Below are positions 1 through 7,682 of a DNA stretch of 64,000 nt, one piece after another (the stretch's first letter is position 1; every line of letters starts with the position of its first letter). The notes under the pieces were generated by a model. That model did not search any database and was not told where the DNA came from. It saw only the letters and a list, made by a program, of their open reading frames with translations. The DNA is from UBA1756 sp045130235 (lineage in GTDB: Bacteria; Bacteroidota; Bacteroidia; Bacteroidales; WCHB1-69), in contig JBGUPJ010000043.1 in assembly GCA_045130235.1 (NCBI GenBank), forward strand, positions 1 through 64,000, in the 5' to 3' direction. The position numbers were made by a program, and so were the translations under genes.

Positions 1-2
1 GC

Positions 3-1736
3 GGCACCTACGCAATGAACTACACCTACGACAGCCTGTACCGGCTGCAAAGCTCCACGGGCGGGTTAAACAGCACCAAGAACTACAACTACTGGCTCGA
101 CATGGCCTATGAGGCCAACGGGCGCATCCTCCGCAAGAGCCAACTGGCGCGGACGTTCACCAGCACCTCGTCTGACACGCTGATGAACTTCGCCTACTTG
201 TACAACTATGGAACGGCACCCGTGAACAACCGTGTGCAGAGCGTGGCCGACACCGTGGGAGTGGGTTCTACACAGACATTTACTTGGGATGACAACGGCA
301 ACATGCTGACACAGAGCGCCAACACACAGGTGCGGACGCACTGCTGGGACGAGCTGAACCGGCTGCAGGGATTCAGCGACTCGAAACACGACGCCTGCTT
401 CCTGTACGACGGTAGCGGCGAGCGCTTCTACAAGTTTTCGGGTGCGCCGCAGGCCATGATGGTGAATGGGCAGTGGAGCACCTACCATGCGCTCACCGAC
501 CCCACACTGTATGCCTCTCCCTACTTGGTGGCCACTCCTAAAGGCTATACCAAACACTATTATTCTGAAAGTGAACGAGTTGCCAGCAAGGTTGGCGGTG
601 GCGGTTTACAGGACCTGCACACCGTATGCTCCGCCACGATAAGTTTCTCCGCCAAGTGCGACTCGTGCGCGAAACATGTGACGCGGGTTGCCGGCTGTCT
701 CGGAGTGGAGATTGGCTCTGTGAAGATGAACGCCCTTGTGGTGCTGGACAACCTTTACGGCACTGACAATGAGCCTCTTCCCGAAAATGAGATTTACTGG
801 TGCCATCCCGACCATTTGGGCAGTGCCAGCTGGGTGAGCGACAAGGCGGGCAAGGGCATCCAGTACCTGTACTACCTGCCGTGGGGCGAAGAACTTGCCA
901 ACCAGCGGGCTACTGGATACGAGAGCCGCTACACCTTCTCGGGCAAGGAACGCGACGAGGAGACTGGCTACAGCTACTTCGGCGCACGGCACTACAACTC
1001 CACCCTCTCCATCTGGCTCTCGGTTGACCCGATGTCCGACAAGTACCCTTCGACCTCTCCATACGCATATTGTGCCAATAATCCGGTGCGGTTGGTGGAC
1101 CCGGACGGGAGGGAGTTCGTTGACAGCGACGGGAATAGGGTAAGAGTTCGAGTGCTAAAAGATGGAACAATTCAATACAAGTTTTCTCCTCATGCATCAG
1201 ATGCAGTAAAAACAGATTTCATTTCAAGACATGAAGAATCGCTTTCCGCATTAGCTAAAACGAAAATGGGGAAAAGATGTATTAATTTTCTAAACAGATG
1301 TTATACAAAAGTATCAATCACCCCTACTGACGAAAGTGGGAACCAAAATTCGTTCATAATCCCATTGTGTGATGATAATAACAATATAATATTTACTGAT
1401 GGCATTTATGAAAGTGTAACTATTAAGCCATATATGGGAAGAATTCGAAACAAAGCCAGTGAGGATTGTGTAGATGTTGACGAAATATTAGGGGCTACAC
1501 TTATTGTTGAGGCGGGCCATTTATCAAAAGCTCAGATATCAAGAGACTATAATAATCAGATTTCTTCTGAGCAGCAATATTATCGGCTATACAATGGCTA
1601 CGTTAACTATCGATTCAATTACAGAAAAGAAATGAATCAGCAAATAGATGGTACGGTGTTTAACAATTCATCATACATCAAGCCTGAACTCAATCTCAGA
1701 AATACAAAAAGACAGAAAAAATATGTCAAAGACTAA
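3..1736 (+). CDS. Rhs/YD-repeat protein, C-terminal part (5' end outside window)
   Basis: The frame is open to the left edge, so only the C-terminal ~577 residues are seen. YD-type repeats (YDSLYRLQ, WDDNGNM, WDELNRLQ, FLYDGSGER) are followed by a cysteine-bearing insert, the DHLGS motif and the Rhs core end (GYSYFGARHYNS, WLSVDPMSDKYP, NPVRLVDPDGR at about residue 367). After DPDGR the sequence becomes AT-rich and unlike Rhs: a tip of about 205 residues, the position of the toxin in polymorphic-toxin Rhs proteins. I do not recognise the tip fold. It contains VEAGH, which could be a degenerate HExxH site. Rhs cores are known to form a shell around the tip for delivery to neighbouring cells. 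The last 14 bases overlap the next gene, a small lipoprotein. The family call is firm; the toxic role of the tip is inference. Confidence 0.9.
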   Translation, partial: GTYAMNYTYDSLYRLQSSTGGLNSTKNYNYWLDMAYEANGRILRKSQLARTFTSTSSDTLMNFAYLYNYGTAPVNNRVQSVADTVGVGSTQTFTWDDNGNMLTQSANTQVRTHCWDELNRLQGFSDSKHDACFLYDGSGERFYKFSGAPQAMMVNGQWSTYHALTDPTLYASPYLVATPKGYTKHYYSESERVASKVGGGGLQDLHTVCSATISFSAKCDSCAKHVTRVAGCLGVEIGSVKMNALVVLDNLYGTDNEPLPENEIYWCHPDHLGSASWVSDKAGKGIQYLYYLPWGEELANQRATGYESRYTFSGKERDEETGYSYFGARHYNSTLSIWLSVDPMSDKYPSTSPYAYCANNPVRLVDPDGREFVDSDGNRVRVRVLKDGTIQYKFSPHASDAVKTDFISRHEESLSALAKTKMGKRCINFLNRCYTKVSITPTDESGNQNSFIIPLCDDNNNIIFTDGIYESVTIKPYMGRIRNKASEDCVDVDEILGATLIVEAGHLSKAQISRDYNNQISSEQQYYRLYNGYVNYRFNYRKEMNQQIDGTVFNNSSYIKPELNLRNTKRQKKYVKD

Positions 1737-2163
1737 TTCTTATTTCTTGATCGCACTTGCATTTGTTATTTGTATATTTGTGTCCTGCCGTACAAGTTCG
1801 CCCTTTGTTAAAAGTACAGACAATTATGACTACAAATATACCGATGATGATATCGCATGCATCATCTCTTTCTTTACGCAGGATACAACACTCTTGCCAA
1901 AGAGCGATCTCGAATGCGTCGTGTTTTCACAAGATTCTATAGTAGTTCAAAATACACACGAGAAAAAAAGTTTTCACAAGGATGGTTTCTCCATATATAA
2001 ATACTCTATTTATCCAGAGACTTATGATGTATTTGTTTATTCTTACTCAGGAAAAATCAAGGACCTCTATTCAATAGTACGAGGGGAAGTGATGTCAAGA
2101 GGATTGGTATCTGGTGACACTGTAACAATACAGGTATATAAAATCATGGATCCTTTTTGGTAA
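1723..2163 (+). CDS. Small lipoprotein after the Rhs tip, candidate immunity protein
   Basis: 146 residues. I start it at the ATG giving MSKTNSYFL, because this yields a clean signal peptide ending in the lipobox FVSC at about residue 22; a longer upstream frame lies inside the Rhs gene and lacks a signal. The gene overlaps the end of the Rhs gene by 14 bases, so the two are probably translated together. The mature part is acidic near its start (NYDYKYTDDD) and rich in beta-prone sequence. I recognise no family. Its position directly after an Rhs tip is that of an immunity gene, and a lipid-anchored immunity protein would fit a toxin acting in the periplasm or envelope. That role is inferred only from position. 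Confidence 0.7.
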   Translation: MSKTNSYFLIALAFVICIFVSCRTSSPFVKSTDNYDYKYTDDDIACIISFFTQDTTLLPKSDLECVVFSQDSIVVQNTHEKKSFHKDGFSIYKYSIYPETYDVFVYSYSGKIKDLYSIVRGEVMSRGLVSGDTVTIQVYKIMDPFW

Positions 2164-2199
2164 TTCTATATTGGTCCCAAATCAAAAGATAAATTTCAT

Positions 2200-2207
2200 T
2201 ATCTTTG
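2200..2207 (+). promoter_or_regulatory. Bacteroidota -7 box (TATCTTTG) before displaced Rhs tip
   Basis: A perfect match to the TAnnTTTG -7 element, 23 bases before the ATG of the displaced Rhs tip. It could make this fragment transcribed independently of the main Rhs gene. Confidence 0.5.
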
Positions 2208-2225
2208 CCCCCGCAAAACAATCCC

Positions 2226-2421
2226 ACCCATGCCCCACCACCTTTCCACTTCCAGCTCCACTTTCCCGTCCCCTCCTTCGGCGCGGCACCGCCATTCCGG
2301 CTCTGCCGGAACCTCCGCTCTCTCCCTCTGGCTCAGCGTGGACCCGATGAGTGACAAGTACCCAGGAGTGAGTCCGTACACCTACTGTGCAGATAATCCG
2401 GTGAAGCTGGTGGACCCGGAT
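2226..2421 (+). repeat. Displaced Rhs core-end repeat, copy 1
   Basis: About 196 bp that recur at 4508-4704. The first part codes for a serine- and proline-rich stretch and a hairpin (TTCCGGC, TCT, GCCGGAA at 2295-2311). The second part codes for the Rhs hinge (WLSVDPMSDKYP to LVDPD), which is also present in the full Rhs gene at 1014-1112. The block is where homologous exchange between core and displaced tips could occur. Confidence 0.8.
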
Positions 2422-2799
2422 GAACGGGCGTGGAAAACAGCAGATGATGAAGCGAAAGCCAATGATATGATAAAATTAGCACAGTTGTCAATAGTAAAAA
2501 ACACACGACTTATCAATATACTTAAATTTTTCGTGCCCAAAAGCAACGCTCGTGAATTCTTGATTAACGAATTAGAAGAAAGGAATTCTTACTTATCGGA
2601 AGGAATCAAAGGTTTGGAGAGAATGGGAGCCGATCGGAACTGTCTTTTTCATTTTATAGAAATTGATTGTGATGATAAATCTTGTGGGCATGTTGAATGG
2701 CTGCAACTCACTGAGACCATGGTACACATAAACATTTACGGTGATAAAACAAGCACTTTTTGGCACGAGTCAAAGCATATATGGGGAGATGGGATATGA
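2230..2799 (+). CDS. Displaced Rhs tip with partial core and HExxH motif
   Basis: 189 residues. After a proline/serine-rich start comes the last ~30 residues of an Rhs core (WLSVDPMSDKYP, NPVKLVDPD), then a tip of about 125 residues unrelated to the tip at 1113-1736. The tip ends in FWHESKHIWGDGI and a stop, placing a zinc-metalloprotease HExxH motif (bases 2764-2778) just seven residues from the C-terminus. Typical zincins need a third ligand further on, so the domain may be truncated or use an upstream ligand. Upstream core sequence is missing, so this cannot be delivered alone; it resembles the orphan tip modules of other Rhs loci. It has its own ATG and -7 box, so expression is possible. 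The following gene at 2822 is its candidate partner. Confidence 0.7.
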   Translation: MPHHLSTSSSTFPSPPSARHRHSGSAGTSALSLWLSVDPMSDKYPGVSPYTYCADNPVKLVDPDERAWKTADDEAKANDMIKLAQLSIVKNTRLINILKFFVPKSNAREFLINELEERNSYLSEGIKGLERMGADRNCLFHFIEIDCDDKSCGHVEWLQLTETMVHINIYGDKTSTFWHESKHIWGDGI

Positions 2800-2821
2800 T
2801 AACTAAATTTGAATTGCTGTT

Positions 2822-3598
2822 ATGAAACATCGTCTTTTTATTCTTTTGATACTTGTTACGCTTGTGATATCTAACTGCTATGGGCAAGACTCCCCGAGGT
2901 GTTACACTGCTTATCGCCCTATTCATTCCTTTTATTTTGGAAAAACTGGAGTATTCAATGAGAGTACAGTCCGTGGATTTTGGGGCAGAGTGAGTTGGGG
3001 CAGATACTGGGAGACAAAAAGGAAGTTCATTATATCTTCTGATTCCAGTATCATGTTTTCCGACTCGCTCACCATCAATTCCGAAATAAGCAGCTTGTAT
3101 CAGCCTGTGGACAGTTTAATCATTAACGTCAAATCACCCTACGAAAGTTTGTTGTACGCCATTAGCGCCCCCAATGTGGGATCGGCAATGGACGCCGATC
3201 CGATAGGTCATGTTTATCATATTTATTGTTATGATTTCCAAATCGTTTGTGCTGAGGATTCCATAAGCCGTGCGTTTGAAAGAGATTTTAATCAATCGCA
3301 TCAACAAGTTTGTGAGGCCAGAGTTTCTTCTTACAAGCCGCAGGAAGTCTCTATCAAAGAAATCAGGCTGAAGATTTATTGGAATCCTGATTCCGGTGAT
3401 ACGATACTTAAGCGCCGCTATCCATATGCCAACACGCGTGTTAAAGTTGACGTGTCACGTGACAATGTATATACGATTAACATTCCACAATTTGATTATT
3501 TATTCTTGACCTACAAGAGGTATGATAAAGCTATCATTCGTAAAAAAGGAAAGAATAAAATTGTTTTTATGAAAAGGGAATATATTTTAGAAGATTGA
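2822..3598 (+). CDS. Exported protein after displaced Rhs tip, candidate immunity protein
   Basis: 258 residues, starting 22 bases after the tip gene. The start is hydrophobic (MKHRLFILLILVTLVIS) and followed by NCYGQ, so it is exported; the cysteine context is not a good lipobox, and cleavage after YGQ is also possible. The mature protein is rich in aromatic and charged residues, with a basic C-terminus (IIRKKGKNKIVFMKREY). No family is recognised. The pairing of a tip with an exported protein repeats the arrangement at 1723-2163 and argues for a toxin-immunity module. No catalytic motif was seen. Confidence 0.65.
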   Translation: MKHRLFILLILVTLVISNCYGQDSPRCYTAYRPIHSFYFGKTGVFNESTVRGFWGRVSWGRYWETKRKFIISSDSSIMFSDSLTINSEISSLYQPVDSLIINVKSPYESLLYAISAPNVGSAMDADPIGHVYHIYCYDFQIVCAEDSISRAFERDFNQSHQQVCEARVSSYKPQEVSIKEIRLKIYWNPDSGDTILKRRYPYANTRVKVDVSRDNVYTINIPQFDYLFLTYKRYDKAIIRKKGKNKIVFMKREYILED

Positions 3599-3629
3599 AA
3601 TGATTGACCATCTTTGGGTGAAATAACAC

Positions 3630-3637
3630 TATCTTTG
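3630..3637 (+). promoter_or_regulatory. Bacteroidota -7 box (TATCTTTG)
   Basis: A perfect TAnnTTTG match followed by GCCCC, as at the other strong-looking promoters here. It lies upstream of the lipoprotein gene at 3905 and could give a long leader of about 260 bases. Confidence 0.4.
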
Positions 3638-3793
3638 CCCCGTCAATCCTCAACGAATCAACAAATTACCGCCGCCATACCCGTCCACAAAACCTTCGCT
3701 TCCCCGCCCATTGTACATTGTTCATTGTCAATTGTACATTCCGCCTATTTTCACAACCTTTCCATTTTCCATTTTCAATTCTCAGTTTTTTAG

Positions 3794-3882
3794 TAAATTT
3801 GCCCCGTTGTATTTTCAGATTCTGTTGAAGGAACTTGCAGGGTCTGGAAGTGTGGCTAAAAAGATTAAAAATAGAAGTCCCC
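3794..3882 (+). repeat. Promoter-leader dispersed repeat, copy A
   Basis: It begins with TAAATTTG (a -7 box) and GCCCC and runs to AAAATAGAAGTCCCC, 22 bases before the lipoprotein ATG. My hand alignment gives 7 differences in 89 bases against copy C (reverse strand, about 63028-63116) and about 13 against copy B (about 59529-59617). Since each copy opens with a -7 box and faces a gene, the repeat is probably transcribed as the 5' leader. Confidence 0.85.
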
Positions 3883-3904
3883 AAAATTCTAATCCCACCA
3901 AAAA

Positions 3905-4501
3905 ATGAAACAAAAGCACATTCAATGCACATTCTTTTTCTTTCTCGTTGGGTTACTTTTCTCCGGGTGCAGAACATTTGAAAAGATTGAAATAACAGAC
4001 CATTATTACGTACAGATTCCCCAAAAGTGTCTTGAGCATTTCTCCATTTCTGTCCCACCAGAGTATGATGGTTTGATCTATTCTTTTGAAAACAATACAG
4101 ATAGTGCAGAAATCATTATGGGAAACCACTACTACCATTTTCTCACCTCTTTCTGCCCGCCCGACCTTGTAAGTCTCTTACATGAATTTGGCAAGCTCCA
4201 ACAAGATTCAGTCAGTCAAGAACTTTGTTTTTCATGGACCGGCATTGATGACGGAACAACTGATATTGATCCCAATAAGACTCACACATACTGGGAAGGG
4301 CTATTGTTTTTCAAGCCACATTTCGCGCCTCATCTGGATTGGTATTATATTGCTTTTCGATACGTTTCTCAAGACGAATTAAAGCTATACAAGAAAATTT
4401 TCCGTCTAAAGTACCATTCTCGCCCCTTCAAAAAACGTTCCCCATGGGCACCATTGTTCAATCCAGCTAACATTGACTATATATACAAGCATTATAATTA
4501 A
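3905..4501 (+). CDS. Lipoprotein of unknown function in the Rhs locus
   Basis: 198 residues with a lipoprotein signal (FFFFLVGLLFSGC, cysteine at about 22). The mature part has aromatic-rich stretches (WYYIAFRYVSQDE) and no motif I recognise. It lies between two displaced Rhs core ends, so it may be the surviving immunity gene of a lost tip. Unlike the other two candidate immunity genes it is not directly preceded by a tip; it has its own promoter-leader repeat, which would keep it expressed as an orphan. This reading is inference from position. Confidence 0.65.
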   Translation: MKQKHIQCTFFFFLVGLLFSGCRTFEKIEITDHYYVQIPQKCLEHFSISVPPEYDGLIYSFENNTDSAEIIMGNHYYHFLTSFCPPDLVSLLHEFGKLQQDSVSQELCFSWTGIDDGTTDIDPNKTHTYWEGLLFFKPHFAPHLDWYYIAFRYVSQDELKLYKKIFRLKYHSRPFKKRSPWAPLFNPANIDYIYKHYN

Positions 4502-4507
4502 TAACAC

Positions 4508-4704
4508 TACCCATGCCCACCCACCTTCCCACTTCCAGCTCCACTTTCCTGCCACCTCCCGCGGCGCGGCACCGCCATTCCGGCTTTGCCGGAACCTCCG
4601 CCCTTTCCATCTGGCTCAGCGTGGATCCGATGTCGGACAAGTACCCGGGAACGTCACCGTACGTGTATTGTGCGAACAATCCGGTGAGGTTGGTGGACCC
4701 GGAC
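4508..4704 (+). repeat. Displaced Rhs core-end repeat, copy 2
   Basis: Second copy of the block at 2226-2421, with the same order: serine/proline-coding part, hairpin (TTCCGGC, TTT, GCCGGAA at 4578-4594) and Rhs hinge (WLSVDPMSDKYP at 4612 onward to LVDPD). The hairpin arms are identical in both copies while the loop differs. Confidence 0.8.
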
Positions 4705-4752
4705 GGGAGAGATGTGGAAAACGCCAGAAGATGCGGAAAAATGAATCACTAA
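4513..4752 (+). pseudogene. Rhs core-end remnant that has lost its tip
   Basis: 79 residues: the proline/serine-rich start and Rhs hinge seen at 2230, then only RDVENARRCGKMNH and a stop. The tip is effectively absent, and about 160 bases of non-coding sequence separate it from the next gene. I read it as the decayed end of a displaced Rhs module. There is no clear -7 box immediately upstream. Confidence 0.7.
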
Positions 4753-4850
4753 CAATCGTTTGACCGCCGAAACACAAGCTGAAAGAAGTGGAAGTTTTTA
4801 ACAAGGAGTATTTTTCACCATCAAACTCCATTTGGGAATGGGATCTATAT

Positions 4851-4870
4851 GAGGGGATTACCCCTCTTTG
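4851..4870 (+). terminator. Short terminator-like hairpin
   Basis: GAGGGG, ATTA, CCCCTC followed by TTTG. It lies after the Rhs remnant and before the convergent methyltransferase gene. The stem is short and the T-run weak. Confidence 0.4.
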
Positions 4871-4916
4871 TTGGAATCATACAAAATGGGAGCCCTGCGT
4901 ATCTCCTTAAACAATC

Positions 4917-5669
4917 TCAATGCAAATCATTGGTAGAAAGCGTCAAATACAACTCGCCCGTCAGCTGACGGTACTCTTCCTTATATTTCCCCTCGCCATC
5001 ACGGATGCAGAGCTCCCGGGCAGATGAATGGTCGGTGGGATGAAGGGAAAATAGGGCGGCAATACGATGAACAGGCTTGGCTGGGGTGGGACGAATGCGC
5101 CACTGCTCAGCAAGATACAGCTGCCCTTGCGACTCTTTTTCAAAGTCGGCAAATTCATTGGCGGGAAGAATAAGGCCGAAACAGCCAGATGGGGCAAGCA
5201 GTTGGGCGGCATCTGTCGCCAGCTCGCGGAACGAAAGCGTGCCATCGGTGTGCCGCGCCTGCCGCCGCCGCGCATCAGCCGGCTTCAGCGAACTGACAAA
5301 GAAGGGAGGGTTGCTCACGATGAGGTCGTAACGGTGACCTTCCGCCTGTCGGGTGTGTTCCTGCAGCGATTCGTGGAAGAAGTTGAATTTTACCCTCTCT
5401 GTGTTCGGAAAACGGCCGGCATTATCCTGCGCCTCCCGCACCGATGCCACGTCAATGTCAATACCCGTCACCGTAATGTTTTCCACCCCGGCTCGTCGCA
5501 ACCGGTCTGCCACGCAGAAGCCGATCACCCCGCAGCCACAGCCGATGTCCAGCACAGAAAGCACGCCCTGCAACGGCATCAGGGCAGCCAACAGCACACT
5601 GTCGGTGCCGATACGCTGCGTGCTGGCCTCATGGCAAAGCGCGAAATGCTGGAAGCGGAACGGCTCCAT
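4917..5669 (-). CDS. trmN6: tRNA1(Val) adenine-37 N6-methyltransferase
   Basis: 250 residues, the usual size of the TrmN6/YfiC family, which methylates A37 of tRNA-Val using S-adenosylmethionine. Visible motifs are the SAM-binding loop VLDIGCGCGVIGF (about residues 39-51) and the N6-adenine motif IVSNPPFF. The opening FRFQHFALCHEAST and RIGTDSVLLAAL are typical of this family. Its start codon overlaps the stop of the upstream subtilase gene (TAATG), so the two are probably translationally coupled despite unrelated jobs. Confidence 0.88.
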   Translation of the reverse strand: MEPFRFQHFALCHEASTQRIGTDSVLLAALMPLQGVLSVLDIGCGCGVIGFCVADRLRRAGVENITVTGIDIDVASVREAQDNAGRFPNTERVKFNFFHESLQEHTRQAEGHRYDLIVSNPPFFVSSLKPADARRRQARHTDGTLSFRELATDAAQLLAPSGCFGLILPANEFADFEKESQGQLYLAEQWRIRPTPAKPVHRIAALFSLHPTDHSSARELCIRDGEGKYKEEYRQLTGELYLTLSTNDLH

Positions 5670-7543
5670 TACCGAGCAATCACCACCTTCTGGCTCTGCA
5701 CCTGCGTTGAGGTGGCGATGCGGAGGATATACGTGCCGTTGGGCAATGAGCTTACATTCAGCGTGTTCACCCCCTGCCGGACTGTCAGCGTCTGCACCAG
5801 CCGTCCGTTGAGGTCGTACAGCGTAGCCGTGGCCGGCTCCTGGTCGTTAGGTGTGGAGATGAAAATATGGTCGGAGGCCGGGTTGGGGAAGACCGTATAG
5901 ATGTTGGCGTGGCTGGTAAACTCCTGCGTGCCCACATGGTAGAGGGCGCGCAGAACCGCCTGGTAGGCGTTCACCTTGCCGTGGCCGAAACGCACCATGC
6001 CGCGGGCTTCGGTCAGACTGTCGTGCGTGGCCGAGAAAATCAGCGCCTCTTTCACCTGCTGAGGGGTGAGGGTGGGGTTGGCTTCGAGCAACAGCGCCAC
6101 CACGCCGGTGGTGAACGGCGACGACATGGAAGTGCCCGACAGTTTGATAAATCCGTACTCGCGTCCCTCGAAGGTGACGGTGGTCACAGCAGTGTTGTGT
6201 TCGTCGGCATAGCTCGAGTTGGCCGCACATACTTGATAGCCAGGAGCGGAGATGTCGGGTTTGTCGCGCCCGTCGATGGTGGGACCGTAGCTGGAGAAGT
6301 TGCAGATGTCGCCCGGACCCCACACACTGTCGTTCCAGTTGCCCGACTGGTGGGCGGCCACCGTGATGGCACAATCGACGCAGGCAGGAGTTCCCGTGCC
6401 ATAATTTTTGTCGCCATATTTCCATCCTAACACATTCACACCCATCCAACTGGCTCCCCAGTTGCCCACACCGGTGGTCAGTTCGGCCACATTCCAAGCA
6501 TGGAACTCACCTTCTGCGGCCGCCACCTCAATGCCAAAACGCCAGCTGGTATTGCTGACGTCGGGCTTTTTTACGCACAGACGCGCCTCGGGCCGTCCAG
6601 CTTCATCGCTGGCAATCAGTTCAATGTTGTAGATAACGGTGTCGGTGCCGTTGGTGAGAAATCCCTCAGTATAATGGTCGCCGTCGGCAGTGTTAAAGAA
6701 CGGCGACGCGTCGATGGTCTGGTACTGGTTGTTGCACCAGTTGAGCCGCACCGAAAAAGGCTTCCCGTGACTGTTGGTCATAGAGAGGGAGGTGCCCCAA
6801 TAGTAGGGACTGTTGTTGTCGGGCGGGAACATGAAGCGGCTGCGGAGCGTGTCGTTGTTGAAGGTGTGTCCCAGATGGAAATTCTCGTCTCCGTTGTTGC
6901 CGCCACTGGTTACAAACACCACCCCCAGGTCACTCAATTCCCGCATTTTCTGTCCAACGGGGCCGGTACCGTCGAAGTTATCCATCCAATAAAGACCCCA
7001 GCTCATGTTCACCACAAGGCGTTTCTGCTCCTGCTGTGCCACCTGGTACATCCATTCGAAAGCGTCCACCACAGACTGTTCATCGGGGCGGAAGGAGGCG
7101 AAAATGAACTCAGCATCAGGTGCCACGCCACGGTAAATGGTTCCCGCCCCGCTGCCACCGGCGATGGAGGCGACGTGCGTGCCATGGTAATGGTGCCCGT
7201 AGATGTTGGAGGTATCGCAAGCGGCTGCCAATAGCTGGTCGCGACCCACCAGTTCAGTACCATAGTCGAAGCCGGCCGGTGCGGGCCCTGCATTGCGGAA
7301 TTGATCCCATGCCCTCAAAATACGATACTGCGTACCCGTAGTGTCGTAAAAAACCGGATGCGTGTAGTCGAAACCCCAGTCGGTGACCCCGATGATGACC
7401 CCGCGGCCTGTGTAGGCATCCGGCAGGTCGATGCCGGCATACACACTGTCCACATGCCCATCCTGACGGGCGCGGTACAAATCCTGCGCAGAGAGGGAAA
7501 ATACTAAAGCCGTGAAAATGACAAAAAGATGCAGATGCTTCAT
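5669..7543 (-). CDS. Secreted S8 (subtilisin-like) protease with type IX sorting domain
   Basis: 624 residues. A signal peptide of about 19 residues is followed by the subtilase domain with Asp55 (VTDWG), His120 (HGTHVAS), oxyanion Asn near 217 (SGGNNGD) and Ser473 (LSGTSMSSP), so the triad is intact. An inserted domain of about 180 residues separates the Asn and Ser blocks. The last ~75 residues form a type A sorting domain of the type IX secretion system (VFPNPASDHIF, YDLNGRLV, LPNGTYILRI), so the enzyme should be exported across the outer membrane and anchored or released. A -7 box lies just upstream. It shares one base with trmN6. Confidence 0.93.
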   Translation of the reverse strand: MKHLHLFVIFTALVFSLSAQDLYRARQDGHVDSVYAGIDLPDAYTGRGVIIGVTDWGFDYTHPVFYDTTGTQYRILRAWDQFRNAGPAPAGFDYGTELVGRDQLLAAACDTSNIYGHHYHGTHVASIAGGSGAGTIYRGVAPDAEFIFASFRPDEQSVVDAFEWMYQVAQQEQKRLVVNMSWGLYWMDNFDGTGPVGQKMRELSDLGVVFVTSGGNNGDENFHLGHTFNNDTLRSRFMFPPDNNSPYYWGTSLSMTNSHGKPFSVRLNWCNNQYQTIDASPFFNTADGDHYTEGFLTNGTDTVIYNIELIASDEAGRPEARLCVKKPDVSNTSWRFGIEVAAAEGEFHAWNVAELTTGVGNWGASWMGVNVLGWKYGDKNYGTGTPACVDCAITVAAHQSGNWNDSVWGPGDICNFSSYGPTIDGRDKPDISAPGYQVCAANSSYADEHNTAVTTVTFEGREYGFIKLSGTSMSSPFTTGVVALLLEANPTLTPQQVKEALIFSATHDSLTEARGMVRFGHGKVNAYQAVLRALYHVGTQEFTSHANIYTVFPNPASDHIFISTPNDQEPATATLYDLNGRLVQTLTVRQGVNTLNVSSLPNGTYILRIATSTQVQSQKVVIAR

Positions 7544-7568
7544 GATATTTTCTTTGATAATGATGCGG

Positions 7569-7576
7569 CAAAATTA
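7569..7576 (-). promoter_or_regulatory. Bacteroidota -7 box for the subtilase gene
   Basis: TAATTTTG on the minus strand, 25 bases before the subtilase start codon. Confidence 0.5.
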
Positions 7577-7640
7577 CAAAAAAAACAGGGAGGCAGAAAT
7601 ATCCGCACATTCTTTTTTTTGTCTTTTTCAAAAAAATGAG

Positions 7641-7648
7641 TACTTTTG
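7641..7648 (+). promoter_or_regulatory. Bacteroidota -7 box for the LRR gene
   Basis: TACTTTTG followed by CCCC, 34 bases before the ATG at 7683. It supports that start over longer frames extending into the upstream region. Confidence 0.55.
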
Positions 7649-7682
7649 CCCCATCTTTTTTGCGATTAAAACCATCCTCATC

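Larger units (their letters stand above)
3599..3904 (+). other. Intergenic region with two promoter boxes and low-complexity repeats
   Basis: 306 bases without a credible gene. It holds a TATCTTTG box (3630-3637), short A/C-rich direct repeats (CTCAACGAATCAACAAAT-like), a run of imperfect repeats of CATTGTACATTGTTCATTG and TTTTCCA type (about 3713-3785), and the conserved promoter-leader repeat at 3794-3882. The same kinds of element precede secreted-protein genes at 59-64 kb on the other strand. Confidence 0.7.
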
